Of a stretch of DNA of 64,000 nucleotides, positions 27,119 through 35,713 are shown one piece after another. Position 1 is the first letter of the stretch. Each line of letters begins with the position of its first letter. Source of the stretch: Planctomycetota bacterium (GTDB lineage: Bacteria > Planctomycetota > J058 > JAJDCP01); assembly GCA_029260765.1 (NCBI GenBank), contig JAJDCP010000185.1, positions 89,355 to 153,354 of the forward strand, read 5' to 3'. A program made the position numbers and the translations under genes. Below the pieces are notes generated by a model that did no database searches, was not told the origin of the DNA, and saw only the letters and a program-made list of their open reading frames with translations.

Positions 27119-28077
27119 CGGTGTTGTTCTCCTCGCGGTTCGCTTGTCGTAGGCTGCGGGCTTGCGGGTCCAGAGTCCTGCAGGTGCTGGGCAAGCTCAT
27201 CGACCATCTGCGCGATGCTGGGGGGGCTGGCATAGCCCGCTGCCCGCCAGAGCGCCTCGTTCAGCGCTGCCTCGCCGGTGGCAAGTGTGCGGTCGACACT
27301 CTCCGCTCCGCTGCCGGGCACGATCTCGAGATCGGGACGCGCGAACGCACGCGCGAAGCAGCGCAACAGCTCGAGTTTGCTGAGCGCCCCCTGGGGAACG
27401 ACATGCTGCAGATGCGGCAGGGTCAGGTCGGAGGCCATCACTCCGCGGCAGATGCGGGCGAAATGCAGCGTGCTCAGCCCATTCCACAGATGGTTGGAAA
27501 AACCCGTCACGCGTGCGTGCGTGGGCTGGCCGAGGAACCAGTCGAGCAGAGAGACGTGCGCCCGAGGCTCAGGGCCGATGATCGAGCAGCGCAGGTGGAA
27601 CATGCCCGGCGCGCGCACCTCGCCCAGGCTCTTGCTGCGGCCGTAGGCATCGACCGGATCGTGGGGGGAATCCTCGAGGTAGCCCCCTTTCCGGCCGGAA
27701 AACACGCAGTCGGTCGCGATCTGGAGCACGCGGCAACCGGTGGCCGCCGCTGCCTGCGCGAGCAGTGCCGGGAAAGCGGCATTGATCTTCGCAGCCCGCG
27801 CCGCGGTCTCGGGCGTGTCGTCCTGCATGTGCTGCTTGATCAGGCCGATCGCGTTGACTGCCCAGTCGCTGCCAGCGAGCAATGCGCGCACCTGCTCGAA
27901 GTCGCAGGTCTCCGCGTCGAGTCCGAAGACCTCGAGCCGCGGGTTTTTCGTGGCCACGGCTTCGCGAAACGCGGCGTTGCGTGCTACGACCCGCAGTTGC
28001 AGGGCAGGATCGCGCGCCAGGACATCGAGCAGCATCGACCCGAGCATGCCGGAGGCACCGAGGATGACGACCTTCAT
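27115..28077 (-). CDS. RmlD-like sugar-nucleotide reductase (WbvR-like)
   Basis: 320 aa from ATG 28077 (AGGAG six bases upstream); the frame runs open for 200 more codons with no protein-like sequence. Short-chain dehydrogenase fold: GASGMLGSMLLDVLA for NAD(P)H, IATDCVFSGRKGGYLE (RmlD has TDYVFDG), and YGRSKSLGEV with catalytic Tyr and Lys. No C-terminal cupin domain, which CapF/WbjC reductases carry, so it fits WbvR (UDP-L-RhaNAc formation) better than CapF. Coupled by ATGA to the epimerase. Confidence 0.85.
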   Translation of the reverse strand: MKVVILGASGMLGSMLLDVLARDPALQLRVVARNAAFREAVATKNPRLEVFGLDAETCDFEQVRALLAGSDWAVNAIGLIKQHMQDDTPETAARAAKINAAFPALLAQAAAATGCRVLQIATDCVFSGRKGGYLEDSPHDPVDAYGRSKSLGEVRAPGMFHLRCSIIGPEPRAHVSLLDWFLGQPTHARVTGFSNHLWNGLSTLHFARICRGVMASDLTLPHLQHVVPQGALSKLELLRCFARAFARPDLEIVPGSGAESVDRTLATGEAALNEALWRAAGYASPPSIAQMVDELAQHLQDSGPASPQPTTSEPRGEQHR

Positions 28078-28584
28078 GGGTTTCTCCTGGCCCGCAGGCT
28101 GCGTACACGACGCGCAAGCCTGTGTGTCTCCGCTCGCCAGCCGAGCATGCCGATCATCGCCGCAGCCAGCGCAGGGATTGCCGTGTGCCTTGGTGGAGCA
28201 GGTCGCTCCCTGTGCGGATCCTGTAATGGGCGCCGTCGTGCACGGGCGTGTCAACCGAATCGAGGGAGGTAGGCGGCACGTGAGTCTCTTTGCGAAGGAT
28301 GGGGCCGGCGATCCGTTGCAGACACTGCTGCCAGGAAGGAACAGGCTAGCAGTACGATCCACACGTGTCCAGCATCGGCAGGGTGGGCGTGTTTGGGTCC
28401 ACGCCGCAGACAGCCGGACCGCGCATGAAGCGATGGTGCACAAGCGCAGACTGTCCGAGGGGACATACCTTGATGCGGACGACGGGGCCCCGTAGGCTTC
28501 GTACAATAGTCGAAGATACCCCAAACCACTACCAAGGCCAGGTTGACTCAAGCCGAGTCCGGGCCCAACGACTCCAGGGTTGCT
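28078..28584. other. Intergenic region between divergent sugar-nucleotide genes
   Basis: 507 bases. The minus-strand frame is open throughout but the translated sequence looks non-coding (Cys-, Thr- and Pro-rich, no domain). A candidate plus-strand promoter is at 28470-28498. Nothing else was recognised. Confidence 0.55.
28470..28498 (+). promoter_or_regulatory. Candidate promoter for the GalE-like gene
   Basis: TTGATG and TAGGCT are separated by 17 bases, ending 86 bases before the GTG start. Another possible -10, TACAAT, lies at 28502-28507. Weak on sequence alone. Confidence 0.3.
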
Positions 28585-29535
28585 GTGAAAACCAAAGCAA
28601 GGCTGAAAGCGCTCATCACCGGAGGCGCCGGTTTCATCGGTGCGAACATCGCCCGCCAGTGGCTGGCCCTGGGCCATCAAGCAGTGGTTCTCGACAACCT
28701 CAGTAGTGGCTACGAGCGCAATCTCGTTCCGGAATGCGCGTTCATCAATGGGGATATACGCGACGAACTCGCCGTCGAGAGAGCGATAGAGGGCTGCCAG
28801 GTGGTCTTCAATCTAGCGGCCAGCGTGGGAAATCAGCGCTCCCTCGACCACCCGCTCGAAGATTCCGATGTCAATGTTCTGGGACTGCTACGCGTCCTTC
28901 AAGCCGCACGTCGCCACAAGATTCGCAAGCTCGTCCATTCTTCTTCTGCGGGGATCTTTGGCGAACTCAAGACGCTGCCTATCCGCGAAGATCACCCGCA
29001 AGACCCCGACAGTCCTTACGGTGTCAGCAAGTTGGCCGGCGAGAAACACTGCCTTGCGTACAACAAACTCTACGCCATGGACAATGTCTGCTTACGCTAT
29101 TTCAACGTCTATGGGCCGCTGCAGCGATACGATGCCTACGGCAACGTGATTCCGATCTTTGCTACGCGTGCCCTGGACGGCGAGGCGATCACGATTTTCG
29201 GCGACGGCGAGCAGACGCGCGATTTCGTCCATGTGCGGGATGTCGCCGCGGCCAACATCGCCAGTGCAGTGACGCCTGGCGTCCGTGGCGCATTCAACAT
29301 TGGCAGTGCGTCGCGTGTGACGATCAACCGGCTGGCACAGCTTGTCATCTCCGCCGCGGGCGTCGCTGTTCCGATCAAACATGGACCCTCCCGGCCCGGC
29401 GATGTTCGTGACAGCCTGGCGGATACCCGTGCGGCCTCGGCGGCTTTCAACTACAATCCGCAGTTTGATCTCGGCGAGGGTCTGGCGGAATACCTGACAT
29501 GGCTCAAGGCCGACCGCCTATCGTCCTGCGTTTGA
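28585..29535 (+). CDS. NAD-dependent nucleotide-sugar epimerase/dehydratase (GalE/WbpP-like)
   Basis: 316 aa from GTG 28585 (CAGGG five bases upstream). Extended SDR: ITGGAGFIGANIARQWL, DNLSSGYERNL, NLAASVGNQRSL, HSSSAGIFGE, YGVSKLAGE with catalytic Tyr/Lys, and RYFNVYGPLQ. The family includes UDP-glucose and UDP-GlcNAc 4-epimerases and UDP-glucuronate decarboxylases, so the exact substrate is open. It is followed after 19 bases by a GT4 gene, probably in one transcript. Confidence 0.88.
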   Translation: MKTKARLKALITGGAGFIGANIARQWLALGHQAVVLDNLSSGYERNLVPECAFINGDIRDELAVERAIEGCQVVFNLAASVGNQRSLDHPLEDSDVNVLGLLRVLQAARRHKIRKLVHSSSAGIFGELKTLPIREDHPQDPDSPYGVSKLAGEKHCLAYNKLYAMDNVCLRYFNVYGPLQRYDAYGNVIPIFATRALDGEAITIFGDGEQTRDFVHVRDVAAANIASAVTPGVRGAFNIGSASRVTINRLAQLVISAAGVAVPIKHGPSRPGDVRDSLADTRAASAAFNYNPQFDLGEGLAEYLTWLKADRLSSCV

Positions 29536-29554
29536 TCGCATTGCAAGGGCAACC

Positions 29555-30778
29555 ATGAATCCGAAGCAGACATATGCTGGCCGAAAATTCGCCGTCGTCT
29601 CGCATATCCTGCCGCCTGCTCCGTCTGGGCAATCCGTACTGCTGCGTCGGCTTCTACGCGGGATGGCACCGGAGTCCTACTGCCTGATCCACACTGGCAG
29701 ACCCGGCGTTCCGCCTGCGGAGGCCGGGCTCTTTGGGAAATGCCACCAGCTGCGCCGGCCTCTCCGGCTTCCCGTCCTCAAGATCCCCGTGGTTTCTTCG
29801 TCATTGAGCATGCTCAATGCGCTCGCAGGCGTCTCGATCCGTGCGAGGCAGATTGCTTCGCTCGTCCGCAGCGAAGGCTGTGACCTGTTGATCGGCTGCA
29901 CCGGTGACCTCTACGATCTACCTGCCACCTGGCTGGCCAGTCGCTGGACCGGGATACCGTTCGTCGCGTACATCATGGATGATTACATCTTCCAATGGAC
30001 GGGGTTCTCTCGCTGGATCGCAAGACAACTTGAGCCACAATTTGTCAAAGCGGCAGCCGGGGTCCTGGTTTTGAACGAGTTCGTCCGGCAGACCTATGCG
30101 CGGCGCTACGGGATCCGACCGTTTGTGATCCACAACCCCGTACATCTTCCCGATCTGGATCAACTCGATGGCGAGGCGGCAACCGCGAGCCTCTCTCCTG
30201 AGGTCACGCAGATCGTATATCTGGGTTCCGTCTACCACGCCCAATTCGACGCATTCAGGAATCTGATCGAAGCCCTTGCCAGGTTCGAGACAGGCCGTGT
30301 GCAGTTGCACATCTACACGTCCCAGCCCAGGCAGTTCCTGCAGAAGCACGGGATCTCTGGTCCGGATCTGGTCTACCATGCGCACATTCCGCAGGAGGAG
30401 ATTCCCGGCGTGCTGCGGCGGGCGAACGTTCTGTTCCTTCCGCTTGCGTTCAACTCGCCGATTCCCGAGTTGATCCGGACTTCTGCCCCCTTCAAGACCA
30501 GTGAGTACCTGGCCGCGGGACGACCGATTCTGGTCCACGTCCCGGCAGGGTCCTTTTTGAGCTGGTATTTCCGCAAGCACAGCTGCGGGATGGTGGTCGA
30601 CAGCGACGACGCCCAACTACTGGGCGATGCGCTCGAGAAACTGCTCGCTGACGGATCCTTGCGCGATGAGCTGTCCACCAAGGCGCGTCGGCAAGCCGAA
30701 TTGGATTTCGACCTGCATGTGGGCCGCGCAAGGTTTCTGGCTGCACTCAATAGAGCTGTTGCCGAGGGCGGCGATTGA
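29555..30778 (+). CDS. GT4-like glycosyltransferase
   Basis: 407 aa, ATG 29555 with AAGGG upstream. GT-B fold: N-terminal VVSHILPPAPSGQSVLLRRLL, a donor-half opening IVYLGSVYHAQFDAFRNLIEAL, and SEYLAAGRPILVHVPAGS near the C-terminus. The glutamates are less clear than in the other GT4 genes here, so the assignment is to the broad family. DDYIFQWTGFSRWIARQLEP in the N-terminal half suggests membrane association. No coding partner follows on the same strand. Confidence 0.82.
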   Translation: MNPKQTYAGRKFAVVSHILPPAPSGQSVLLRRLLRGMAPESYCLIHTGRPGVPPAEAGLFGKCHQLRRPLRLPVLKIPVVSSSLSMLNALAGVSIRARQIASLVRSEGCDLLIGCTGDLYDLPATWLASRWTGIPFVAYIMDDYIFQWTGFSRWIARQLEPQFVKAAAGVLVLNEFVRQTYARRYGIRPFVIHNPVHLPDLDQLDGEAATASLSPEVTQIVYLGSVYHAQFDAFRNLIEALARFETGRVQLHIYTSQPRQFLQKHGISGPDLVYHAHIPQEEIPGVLRRANVLFLPLAFNSPIPELIRTSAPFKTSEYLAAGRPILVHVPAGSFLSWYFRKHSCGMVVDSDDAQLLGDALEKLLADGSLRDELSTKARRQAELDFDLHVGRARFLAALNRAVAEGGD

Positions 30779-31039
30779 GGTTTTCGTGGATATCCTGGGG
30801 CCCGAGTTTTGGAAACCCCAGCACACGATGGCTCGTGACCTTTTGCGGATGTCTGCCATTTCCAAACGCGGGCTGAGCGGCGTTTCCATCCCGAGCAACG
30901 CCCGAAGTATCTCTACGCGTTCGTTGCTGAAGTAGTAGCCGAAACCTTCGGCAATGGTCTCTCGCCCCGCCACGTCCGCCTCTCAAGAACAGCGCTCAAA
31001 CCCCTGCCGCCCAGCGATAGCACCGTGTGCCCGGGCTGC

Positions 31040-31993
31040 TCATGCGCGTGGAGATTGGAACACCGGCAGAATCCTGGCTGAAGGAGATCTCGAGGAGCCC
31101 GAGTAAAGCGTAACGCCCTTTTGTCGCAAGACGTCACGAAGCGTTGGCAGAAAATTCATGACCGGAGTTCCGGTAGCGTGCAGTTCAGTGGCACTCACTG
31201 GTGGGTAGTACTGTTGCAGTTTATCCATAAACGTCGTCGGGAAACCGAAGCTCCCTTCTGAAAAAAAATGCGGCCCGACGAAGTCCAGACCGTGAACTAC
31301 TATTCTCGAGAAGCCAAGATGAACGGCAAGAAACACACACGAAAGGGTAGATGAGCCGTATTGAACCAAATATCTTCGGCCAGGCTTCAGCATCAACTCT
31401 GTAACACTTCGACTTACCCTATCTGATTGATCCAACGGAATATCAGGCAAGTGAATTTCATTGATCTTTTGAAATCCACGATAATATTTGTTCACAAACC
31501 CAGCATCCACTCCATCACTATAACAGTTCTTCAAATACAAGTTTTTTATATTATTCGCAGCCATCTTCGAAACAAGATCCACCAACAACTTGGAAACTTC
31601 AACCGCACGCCCTTCTTCATAAGCTCCCAACTCTATGAAATACATATCAAAGCACAGACCACAGATGGCTCCAAAATTGAAACTTACGACGAACTCACGA
31701 GATTTGTCAATCTTTGAAATAGAATCCGTCACCGACCATCCCGAAGCAACAATGTGACAGGCCGAAATCTTATCACCTATTTTCTCCCGCGTACACTCAA
31801 CTAACCGTTGATAATCTAGAAAATCCGACCTTAACCATCCCTTGCGAGACTCGACCGACTCTACCCGCTGGACTTCTTTTCTTAGCTTGTATTCCATATA
31901 CCAACTCGACAAATTGTCGCAGTTGTAGATCTTCGCTTGAACAGCAGACCTCAATTTAGCTACAGTATCGCCTAGCACCCGGTAGTACGTCAT
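31040..31993 (-). CDS. Unusually A+T-rich gene, MptE/DUF115-like or sialyltransferase-like protein
   Basis: 317 aa from ATG 31993 (GGAAAGG upstream); the frame stays open 52 codons further without domain sequence. Base use is unlike the rest: 31501-31560 has 20 G/C of 60, while 35041-35100 has 43 of 60. Seen: SACHIVASGWSVTDSI then VVSFNFGAICGLCFDMYFIE, and later VQYGSSTLSCVFLAVHLGFSRIVVHGLDFVG. A G-S pocket, an N strand, and a C-terminal lGf.riv..GlDf block occur in MptE-like (DUF115) and GT42 sialyltransferase-like proteins. I cannot decide between them. Position and composition suggest horizontal transfer into the polysaccharide locus. Confidence 0.7.
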   Translation of the reverse strand: MTYYRVLGDTVAKLRSAVQAKIYNCDNLSSWYMEYKLRKEVQRVESVESRKGWLRSDFLDYQRLVECTREKIGDKISACHIVASGWSVTDSISKIDKSREFVVSFNFGAICGLCFDMYFIELGAYEEGRAVEVSKLLVDLVSKMAANNIKNLYLKNCYSDGVDAGFVNKYYRGFQKINEIHLPDIPLDQSDRVSRSVTELMLKPGRRYLVQYGSSTLSCVFLAVHLGFSRIVVHGLDFVGPHFFSEGSFGFPTTFMDKLQQYYPPVSATELHATGTPVMNFLPTLRDVLRQKGVTLYSGSSRSPSARILPVFQSPRA

Positions 31994-32383
31994 ATCGCCT
32001 TTCCGATTTCCCCAATCCCGAACATTCGTGACTCTTGGAAAACGCCACACCCATGTGCCATGACGAACACAGACCGTCTGGCTTCTACTGGACCGCGCCA
32101 AAACGTCTGCGCATTTGCCAGTCGATCGAGTCGAACTGGGAATGCACACGTCCGAGTTGCAGGGGGGCGGCCTGAGGAACCGAGGCCTGGGCCGGGCAAG
32201 CCTATAGGTTCAGACGGATCAACACCAACACATACGGCTCCCGCGACAGTCTCGGTAGTAGCCGCTGCACCGGCGCTGGAGCGACCAGGATCTACGTCGA
32301 CCCCCCGCGTATGGTGGGTAAGGAGAGTGCTTCGGCGAGGTGACCGAGCAGTTTAGCCCAACCCGAATTCTTGCACGGACGCG
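31994..32383. other. Intergenic region upstream of the A+T-rich gene
   Basis: 390 bases between the A+T-rich gene and the end of the CapE-like gene, both on the minus strand. Short frames run through it on both strands, none with a ribosome site plus protein-like sequence. It may hold the promoter of the A+T-rich gene; no clear -35/-10 pair was found. Base composition returns to G+C-rich within it. Confidence 0.5.
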
Positions 32384-33400
32384 CTACCCCGACAACCCCA
32401 CCCGCTCGAGCAGCGCCTTCACCCCCGGTACGTCCAACCGCTCTGTGTTGTGGGACGTGTACGCCTCAAGCCCTGACAGGTCCGGCAGGCCCTCAACAAA
32501 GAACTTGTCGTAGTTCAAATCCCGCGCATCGGAGGGAATCCGGTAGAACCTGCCCACATCATCTGCACGCAGCATCTCTTCGCGCGAAACCAGCGACTCA
32601 AAGAGCTTCTCCCCGTGCCGCGTGCCGATGACTTTGACCGTACAGTCGAGTCCCGAGGCATCGATCAGCGCCTGGGCGAGGGCACCCACCGTGGAGGCGG
32701 GGGCCTTCTGCACGAAGATATCACCGGGCTCGGCATGGCGGAAAGCGTGCAACACCAGGTGCACCGAATCGTCCAACGACATCAAGAAACGTGTCATTTG
32801 GGGATCGGTGACCGTGACCGGCAACCCGTCACGGATTTGCTGTCGAAACAGCGGAATCACCGACCCCCGAGAGCCCATCACGTTTCCGTAACGCGTCGCC
32901 GCCAGGACTGTCTTGTCCCGGTCGCACAAGCGTGATTTGGCGACCATCACCTTTTCCATCATCGCTTTCGACAGACCCATTGCGTTGATGGGATAGACAG
33001 CCTTATCAGTGCTGAGCACCACGCAACGCCGAACCTGCCGGTCAATCGCAGCCCGCATGACGTTCTCGGCGCCGAGCACATTGGTCCGCACGGCTTCCAT
33101 GGGGTAGAACTCGCAAGAGGGCACCTGTTTCAAAGCCGCTGCATGAAACACGTAGTCTACTCCCGCCATAGCATCGTGCACGCTGGAGTAGTTACGGACA
33201 TCGCCGATGTAGAACTTCACCCGGCTGTTGCGCAACCGCTTGCGCATGTCCTCCTGCTTCTTCTCATCGCGGCTGAAGATCCGAATCTCGGCAAGGTCGG
33301 CCGGCAACAATCGCCGCAGGACCGCGTTCCCGAACGAGCCCGTGCCACCGGTAATCAGCAGCGTCGAGCCGGAGAAATCCTGCAACGAGGCTTCGTCCAT
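32384..33400 (-). CDS. UDP-GlcNAc 4,6-dehydratase/5-epimerase family protein (CapE/WbjB/WbvB-like)
   Basis: 338 aa, usual length. Short-chain dehydrogenase of the FlaA1/CapE group: LLITGGTGSFGNAVLRRLL, IRIFSRDEKKQEDMRKRL, FHAAALKQVPSCEFYPMEAV, STDKAVYPINAMGLSK and RYGNVMGSRGSVIP. The catalytic Tyr of ordinary SDRs is Met in MGLSK, as known for this group. The reaction is UDP-GlcNAc to UDP-2-acetamido-2,6-dideoxy-4-hexulose, with C5 inversion in CapE-type enzymes. Probably works with the RmlD-like and WecB-like genes 4-6 kb away. Its upstream region has a hairpin (33416-33437) and a 24-base palindrome (33481-33504). Confidence 0.92.
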   Translation of the reverse strand: MDEASLQDFSGSTLLITGGTGSFGNAVLRRLLPADLAEIRIFSRDEKKQEDMRKRLRNSRVKFYIGDVRNYSSVHDAMAGVDYVFHAAALKQVPSCEFYPMEAVRTNVLGAENVMRAAIDRQVRRCVVLSTDKAVYPINAMGLSKAMMEKVMVAKSRLCDRDKTVLAATRYGNVMGSRGSVIPLFRQQIRDGLPVTVTDPQMTRFLMSLDDSVHLVLHAFRHAEPGDIFVQKAPASTVGALAQALIDASGLDCTVKVIGTRHGEKLFESLVSREEMLRADDVGRFYRIPSDARDLNYDKFFVEGLPDLSGLEAYTSHNTERLDVPGVKALLERVGLSG

Positions 33401-33415
33401 CGCTCACCCCATGGT

Positions 33416-33437
33416 CGGGGCGCGCCGGAGCGCCCCG
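33416..33437 (-). promoter_or_regulatory. G+C-rich hairpin just upstream of the CapE-like gene
   Basis: CGGGGCGC and GCGCCCCG pair perfectly around six bases, starting 16 bases upstream of the ATG. It would fold in the mRNA leader and could restrict ribosome access or, with the palindrome beyond it, form part of a control region. Confidence 0.4.
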
Positions 33438-33480
33438 CGTCGTCTACAAACCAACTTCTGGTGTTTCCTGTAGCTCAAGC

Positions 33481-33504
33481 CCATCCAGGGTATACCTTGG
33501 ATGG
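33481..33504. promoter_or_regulatory. 24-base near-perfect palindrome, candidate operator
   Basis: CCATCCAGGGTA is followed directly by TACCTTGGATGG; the halves are complementary at 11 of 12 positions. It lies between the CapE-like gene (81 bases away, minus strand) and hemF (183 bases away, plus strand), so a dimeric regulator bound here could act on either. The centre, GGTATACC, could overlap a -10 element. Confidence 0.5.
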
Positions 33505-33610
33505 CGTCCGCCACGTCCCCAAGCTCACACAAGCGTGCCTCAGAGCATACACCATACAGCCCCTCTGGACCACTTTGGCACACATATAGACAAACCACAG
33601 CAGGCGTGCA

Positions 33611-33623
33611 CCCCCCCCCCCCC
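33611..33623. repeat. Run of 13 cytosines upstream of hemF
   Basis: A homopolymer C13 tract, followed after seven bases by C6, 64 bases before the hemF start. Long C runs can vary in length by slippage. Here it could change promoter spacing of the heme operon, or simply be an assembly-sensitive spot. Confidence 0.6.
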
Positions 33624-33686
33624 AATTTCACCCCCCTCTTGCATCCCGCGCTCGAAACGGCAGGATCTCAGCCAGGGAGGAGCCCG

Positions 33687-34595
33687 ATGTTCCGCGAACG
33701 TGTCGAGGCGCTGATGCGCCGGCTGCAGAATTCGATCTGCGCGGGTCTGGCCGCCGAAGACGGCCACGACTTCGTCAGCGACATCTGGAGCTATGAGCGC
33801 GGCAGCGGCGGAGGCGACACGCGCGTGCTCGAAGGGGGCCTGGTCATCGAGAAGGGCGGCGTCAACGTCTCCGCCATCGGGGGGCCCGCCCTGCCCGCGG
33901 CCGCCGTCGAGAAGCTCCGGCTTGCAGAGGACACCCCCTTTTTCGCCACCGGCGTTTCGCTGGTCATCCATCCCCGCAGCCCGCACATCCCCACGGTGCA
34001 CATGAACGTGCGCTACTTCGAGGCCGGCGAGGCCCACTGGTGGTTCGGGGGCGGTATCGATCTGACCCCCTTCTACCCCCGCCACGCCCAGGTGATCCGT
34101 TTCCATCAGACGCTGCGTAGCACGTGCGCACGCTTCGACCCGGCCTGGTACCCGCGTTTCAAGGCCGCCTGTGATCGCTACTTCTTCTTGCCGCACAGGA
34201 ATGAAGCCCGCGGCGTGGGCGGGATCTTCTACGATCAGCTGCGCGGCGACCGCGTGCGGTTGCTGGCCTTCACCGAGGCAGTCGGCGACAGCTTCCTGCC
34301 CGCCTACCTGCCGATCGTGCGAGAGAACCGCGAGCTGCCCTGGACCGAGGCCGAGCGCCGCTTCCAGCTGCTGCGTCGCGGCCGCTATGTCGAGTTCAAC
34401 CTGCTGTTCGACCGCGGCACCAAATTCGGGATCGAGTCGCAGGGCCGCAGCGAGTCCATCTTGATGTCTCTGCCCCCCGAGGTCCGTTGGGCGTACAATC
34501 TGCAACCGGAACCCGGCAGCGCCGAAGCGCGCCTGCTCGAAGCTCTGCAACCTCGCGACTGGGCCGCGCTCGACGCTTCCCAGGAGCTCAGCTGA
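33687..34595 (+). CDS. hemF: Oxygen-dependent coproporphyrinogen III oxidase
   Basis: 302 aa from ATG 33687 (GGGAGGAG four bases upstream); the frame opens 62 codons earlier but that part is not protein-like. It oxidatively decarboxylates two propionates of coproporphyrinogen III to vinyls using O2, giving protoporphyrinogen IX. Seen: GGGVIEKGGVNVS-type block (as GGLVIEKGGVNVS), HMNVRYFEA, WWFGGGIDLTPFYP, KAACDRYFFLPHRNEARGVGG, FDRGTKFGIESQGR. Use of the O2-dependent enzyme implies aerobic growth. First gene of the heme operon; hemE follows after 10 bases. Confidence 0.96.
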   Translation: MFRERVEALMRRLQNSICAGLAAEDGHDFVSDIWSYERGSGGGDTRVLEGGLVIEKGGVNVSAIGGPALPAAAVEKLRLAEDTPFFATGVSLVIHPRSPHIPTVHMNVRYFEAGEAHWWFGGGIDLTPFYPRHAQVIRFHQTLRSTCARFDPAWYPRFKAACDRYFFLPHRNEARGVGGIFYDQLRGDRVRLLAFTEAVGDSFLPAYLPIVRENRELPWTEAERRFQLLRRGRYVEFNLLFDRGTKFGIESQGRSESILMSLPPEVRWAYNLQPEPGSAEARLLEALQPRDWAALDASQELS

Positions 34596-34605
34596 CGAGG
34601 AACTG

Positions 34606-35637
34606 ATGCGCTCCAGAGAACGAATGCTCGCCGCCTGCCGTGGTCAGGCCGTCGACCGCCCCCCGCTCTGGCTGATGCGCCAGGCAGGGCGCTATCTGCC
34701 TGAATACCGGGCGGTCCGTGCCGACCACTCTTTCTGGGAGGTCGTGCGCACGCCCGAGTTGGTCGAGAAGGTGACTCTGCAGCCGCTGGCCCGCTTCGAG
34801 CTGGATGCGGCCATTTTGTTCTGCGACATCCTCGTGGTGCTCGACGTACTCGGGGCCGAGGTCACGTATGCGCCCGGCGGCCCACGGGTGTCGCCTGCCC
34901 TGCGCGACCAGGCGGGACTCGACGCGCTGCTGCCGGTCGATGCCGAGGCAGCCTTCGGCTATGTGGACCAGGCGATCCGCAGGCTCTGTGCCCGGCTGCA
35001 ACCGGAGACCGCCGTGATCGGCTTCGCCGGTGCTCCTTGGACCCTGGCCGCCTACCTGGTGGAGGGAGGACCCAGCCGCGACAGCGCGCAGCTCAAGGCA
35101 CTCGCGTATCAACAGCCCCGGGTGTTCGAGTCGATGATGGAGCGGATCGCGGACGTCGTGGCTGAGCTCCTGCTGATCCAGTTGCGCGCCGGAGCCGACC
35201 TCGTCCAGATCTTCGACACCTGGGCCGGTCACCTCAGCCCGGGGGACTACACCAGCCTCGCGCTGCCCTACACGCGCCGCATCATCGAGCGGGTCAAGAG
35301 CCACGGCGCGCCCGTGATCCTCTATCTGCGCAATGCCGCCGGACACCTGGATGCGGCGGCCAGCTCAGGATGCGATGTGTTGTCGGTCGATACCTCCATC
35401 GATCTGGCCGAGGCGCGCCAACGGCTCGACCAGAGTATCGCCCTGCAGGGCAACCTCGAGCCGGCGCTGTTGCACGCTCCCGAAGCGCGCTTGCGCGCGG
35501 AGGTGGAACGCATGGCTCGAGCCGCCGAAGGAGGCGGCTACATCGTCAACCTCGGCCAGGGCCTGGTCCCGAGCAGCCCCATCGATGGGGTAGCCCGGCT
35601 GGTCGACGCCGTGCGGGCGCTCGGATCCGAATCGTAG
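34606..35637 (+). CDS. hemE: Uroporphyrinogen decarboxylase
   Basis: 343 aa, ATG 34606, 10 bases after hemF. It removes four acetate carboxyls from uroporphyrinogen III to give coproporphyrinogen III, the hemF substrate. Seen: LMRQAGRYLPEYR with the two arginines that bind substrate (R25, R29), AAILFCDILVVLDVLGAEV with the catalytic aspartate, GFAGAPWTLAAYLVEGG, QIFDTWAGHLSPGDY, and NLGQGLVPSSPIDGV near the C-terminus. Complete. Confidence 0.96.
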   Translation: MRSRERMLAACRGQAVDRPPLWLMRQAGRYLPEYRAVRADHSFWEVVRTPELVEKVTLQPLARFELDAAILFCDILVVLDVLGAEVTYAPGGPRVSPALRDQAGLDALLPVDAEAAFGYVDQAIRRLCARLQPETAVIGFAGAPWTLAAYLVEGGPSRDSAQLKALAYQQPRVFESMMERIADVVAELLLIQLRAGADLVQIFDTWAGHLSPGDYTSLALPYTRRIIERVKSHGAPVILYLRNAAGHLDAAASSGCDVLSVDTSIDLAEARQRLDQSIALQGNLEPALLHAPEARLRAEVERMARAAEGGGYIVNLGQGLVPSSPIDGVARLVDAVRALGSES

Positions 35638-35713
35638 CGAGCTGCTGAGAAACATCCGGACGCTGATGGGCAGATCCGCTACCATCGGCGCCCAAGCCTG
35701 AATCGGAAAGACG

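Noticed and set aside
28078..28680. N-terminal extension of the RmlD-like protein
   Set aside because: Composition is not protein-like and the Rossmann motif begins directly after ATG 28077, which has AGGAG upstream.
30779..31039. Possible gene remnant between the last GT4 gene and the A+T-rich gene (minus-strand peptide beginning RETIAEGFGYYFSNERVEI)
   Set aside because: It runs into the GT4 gene on the other strand, has no ribosome site, and I could match it to no family. It may be debris from insertion.
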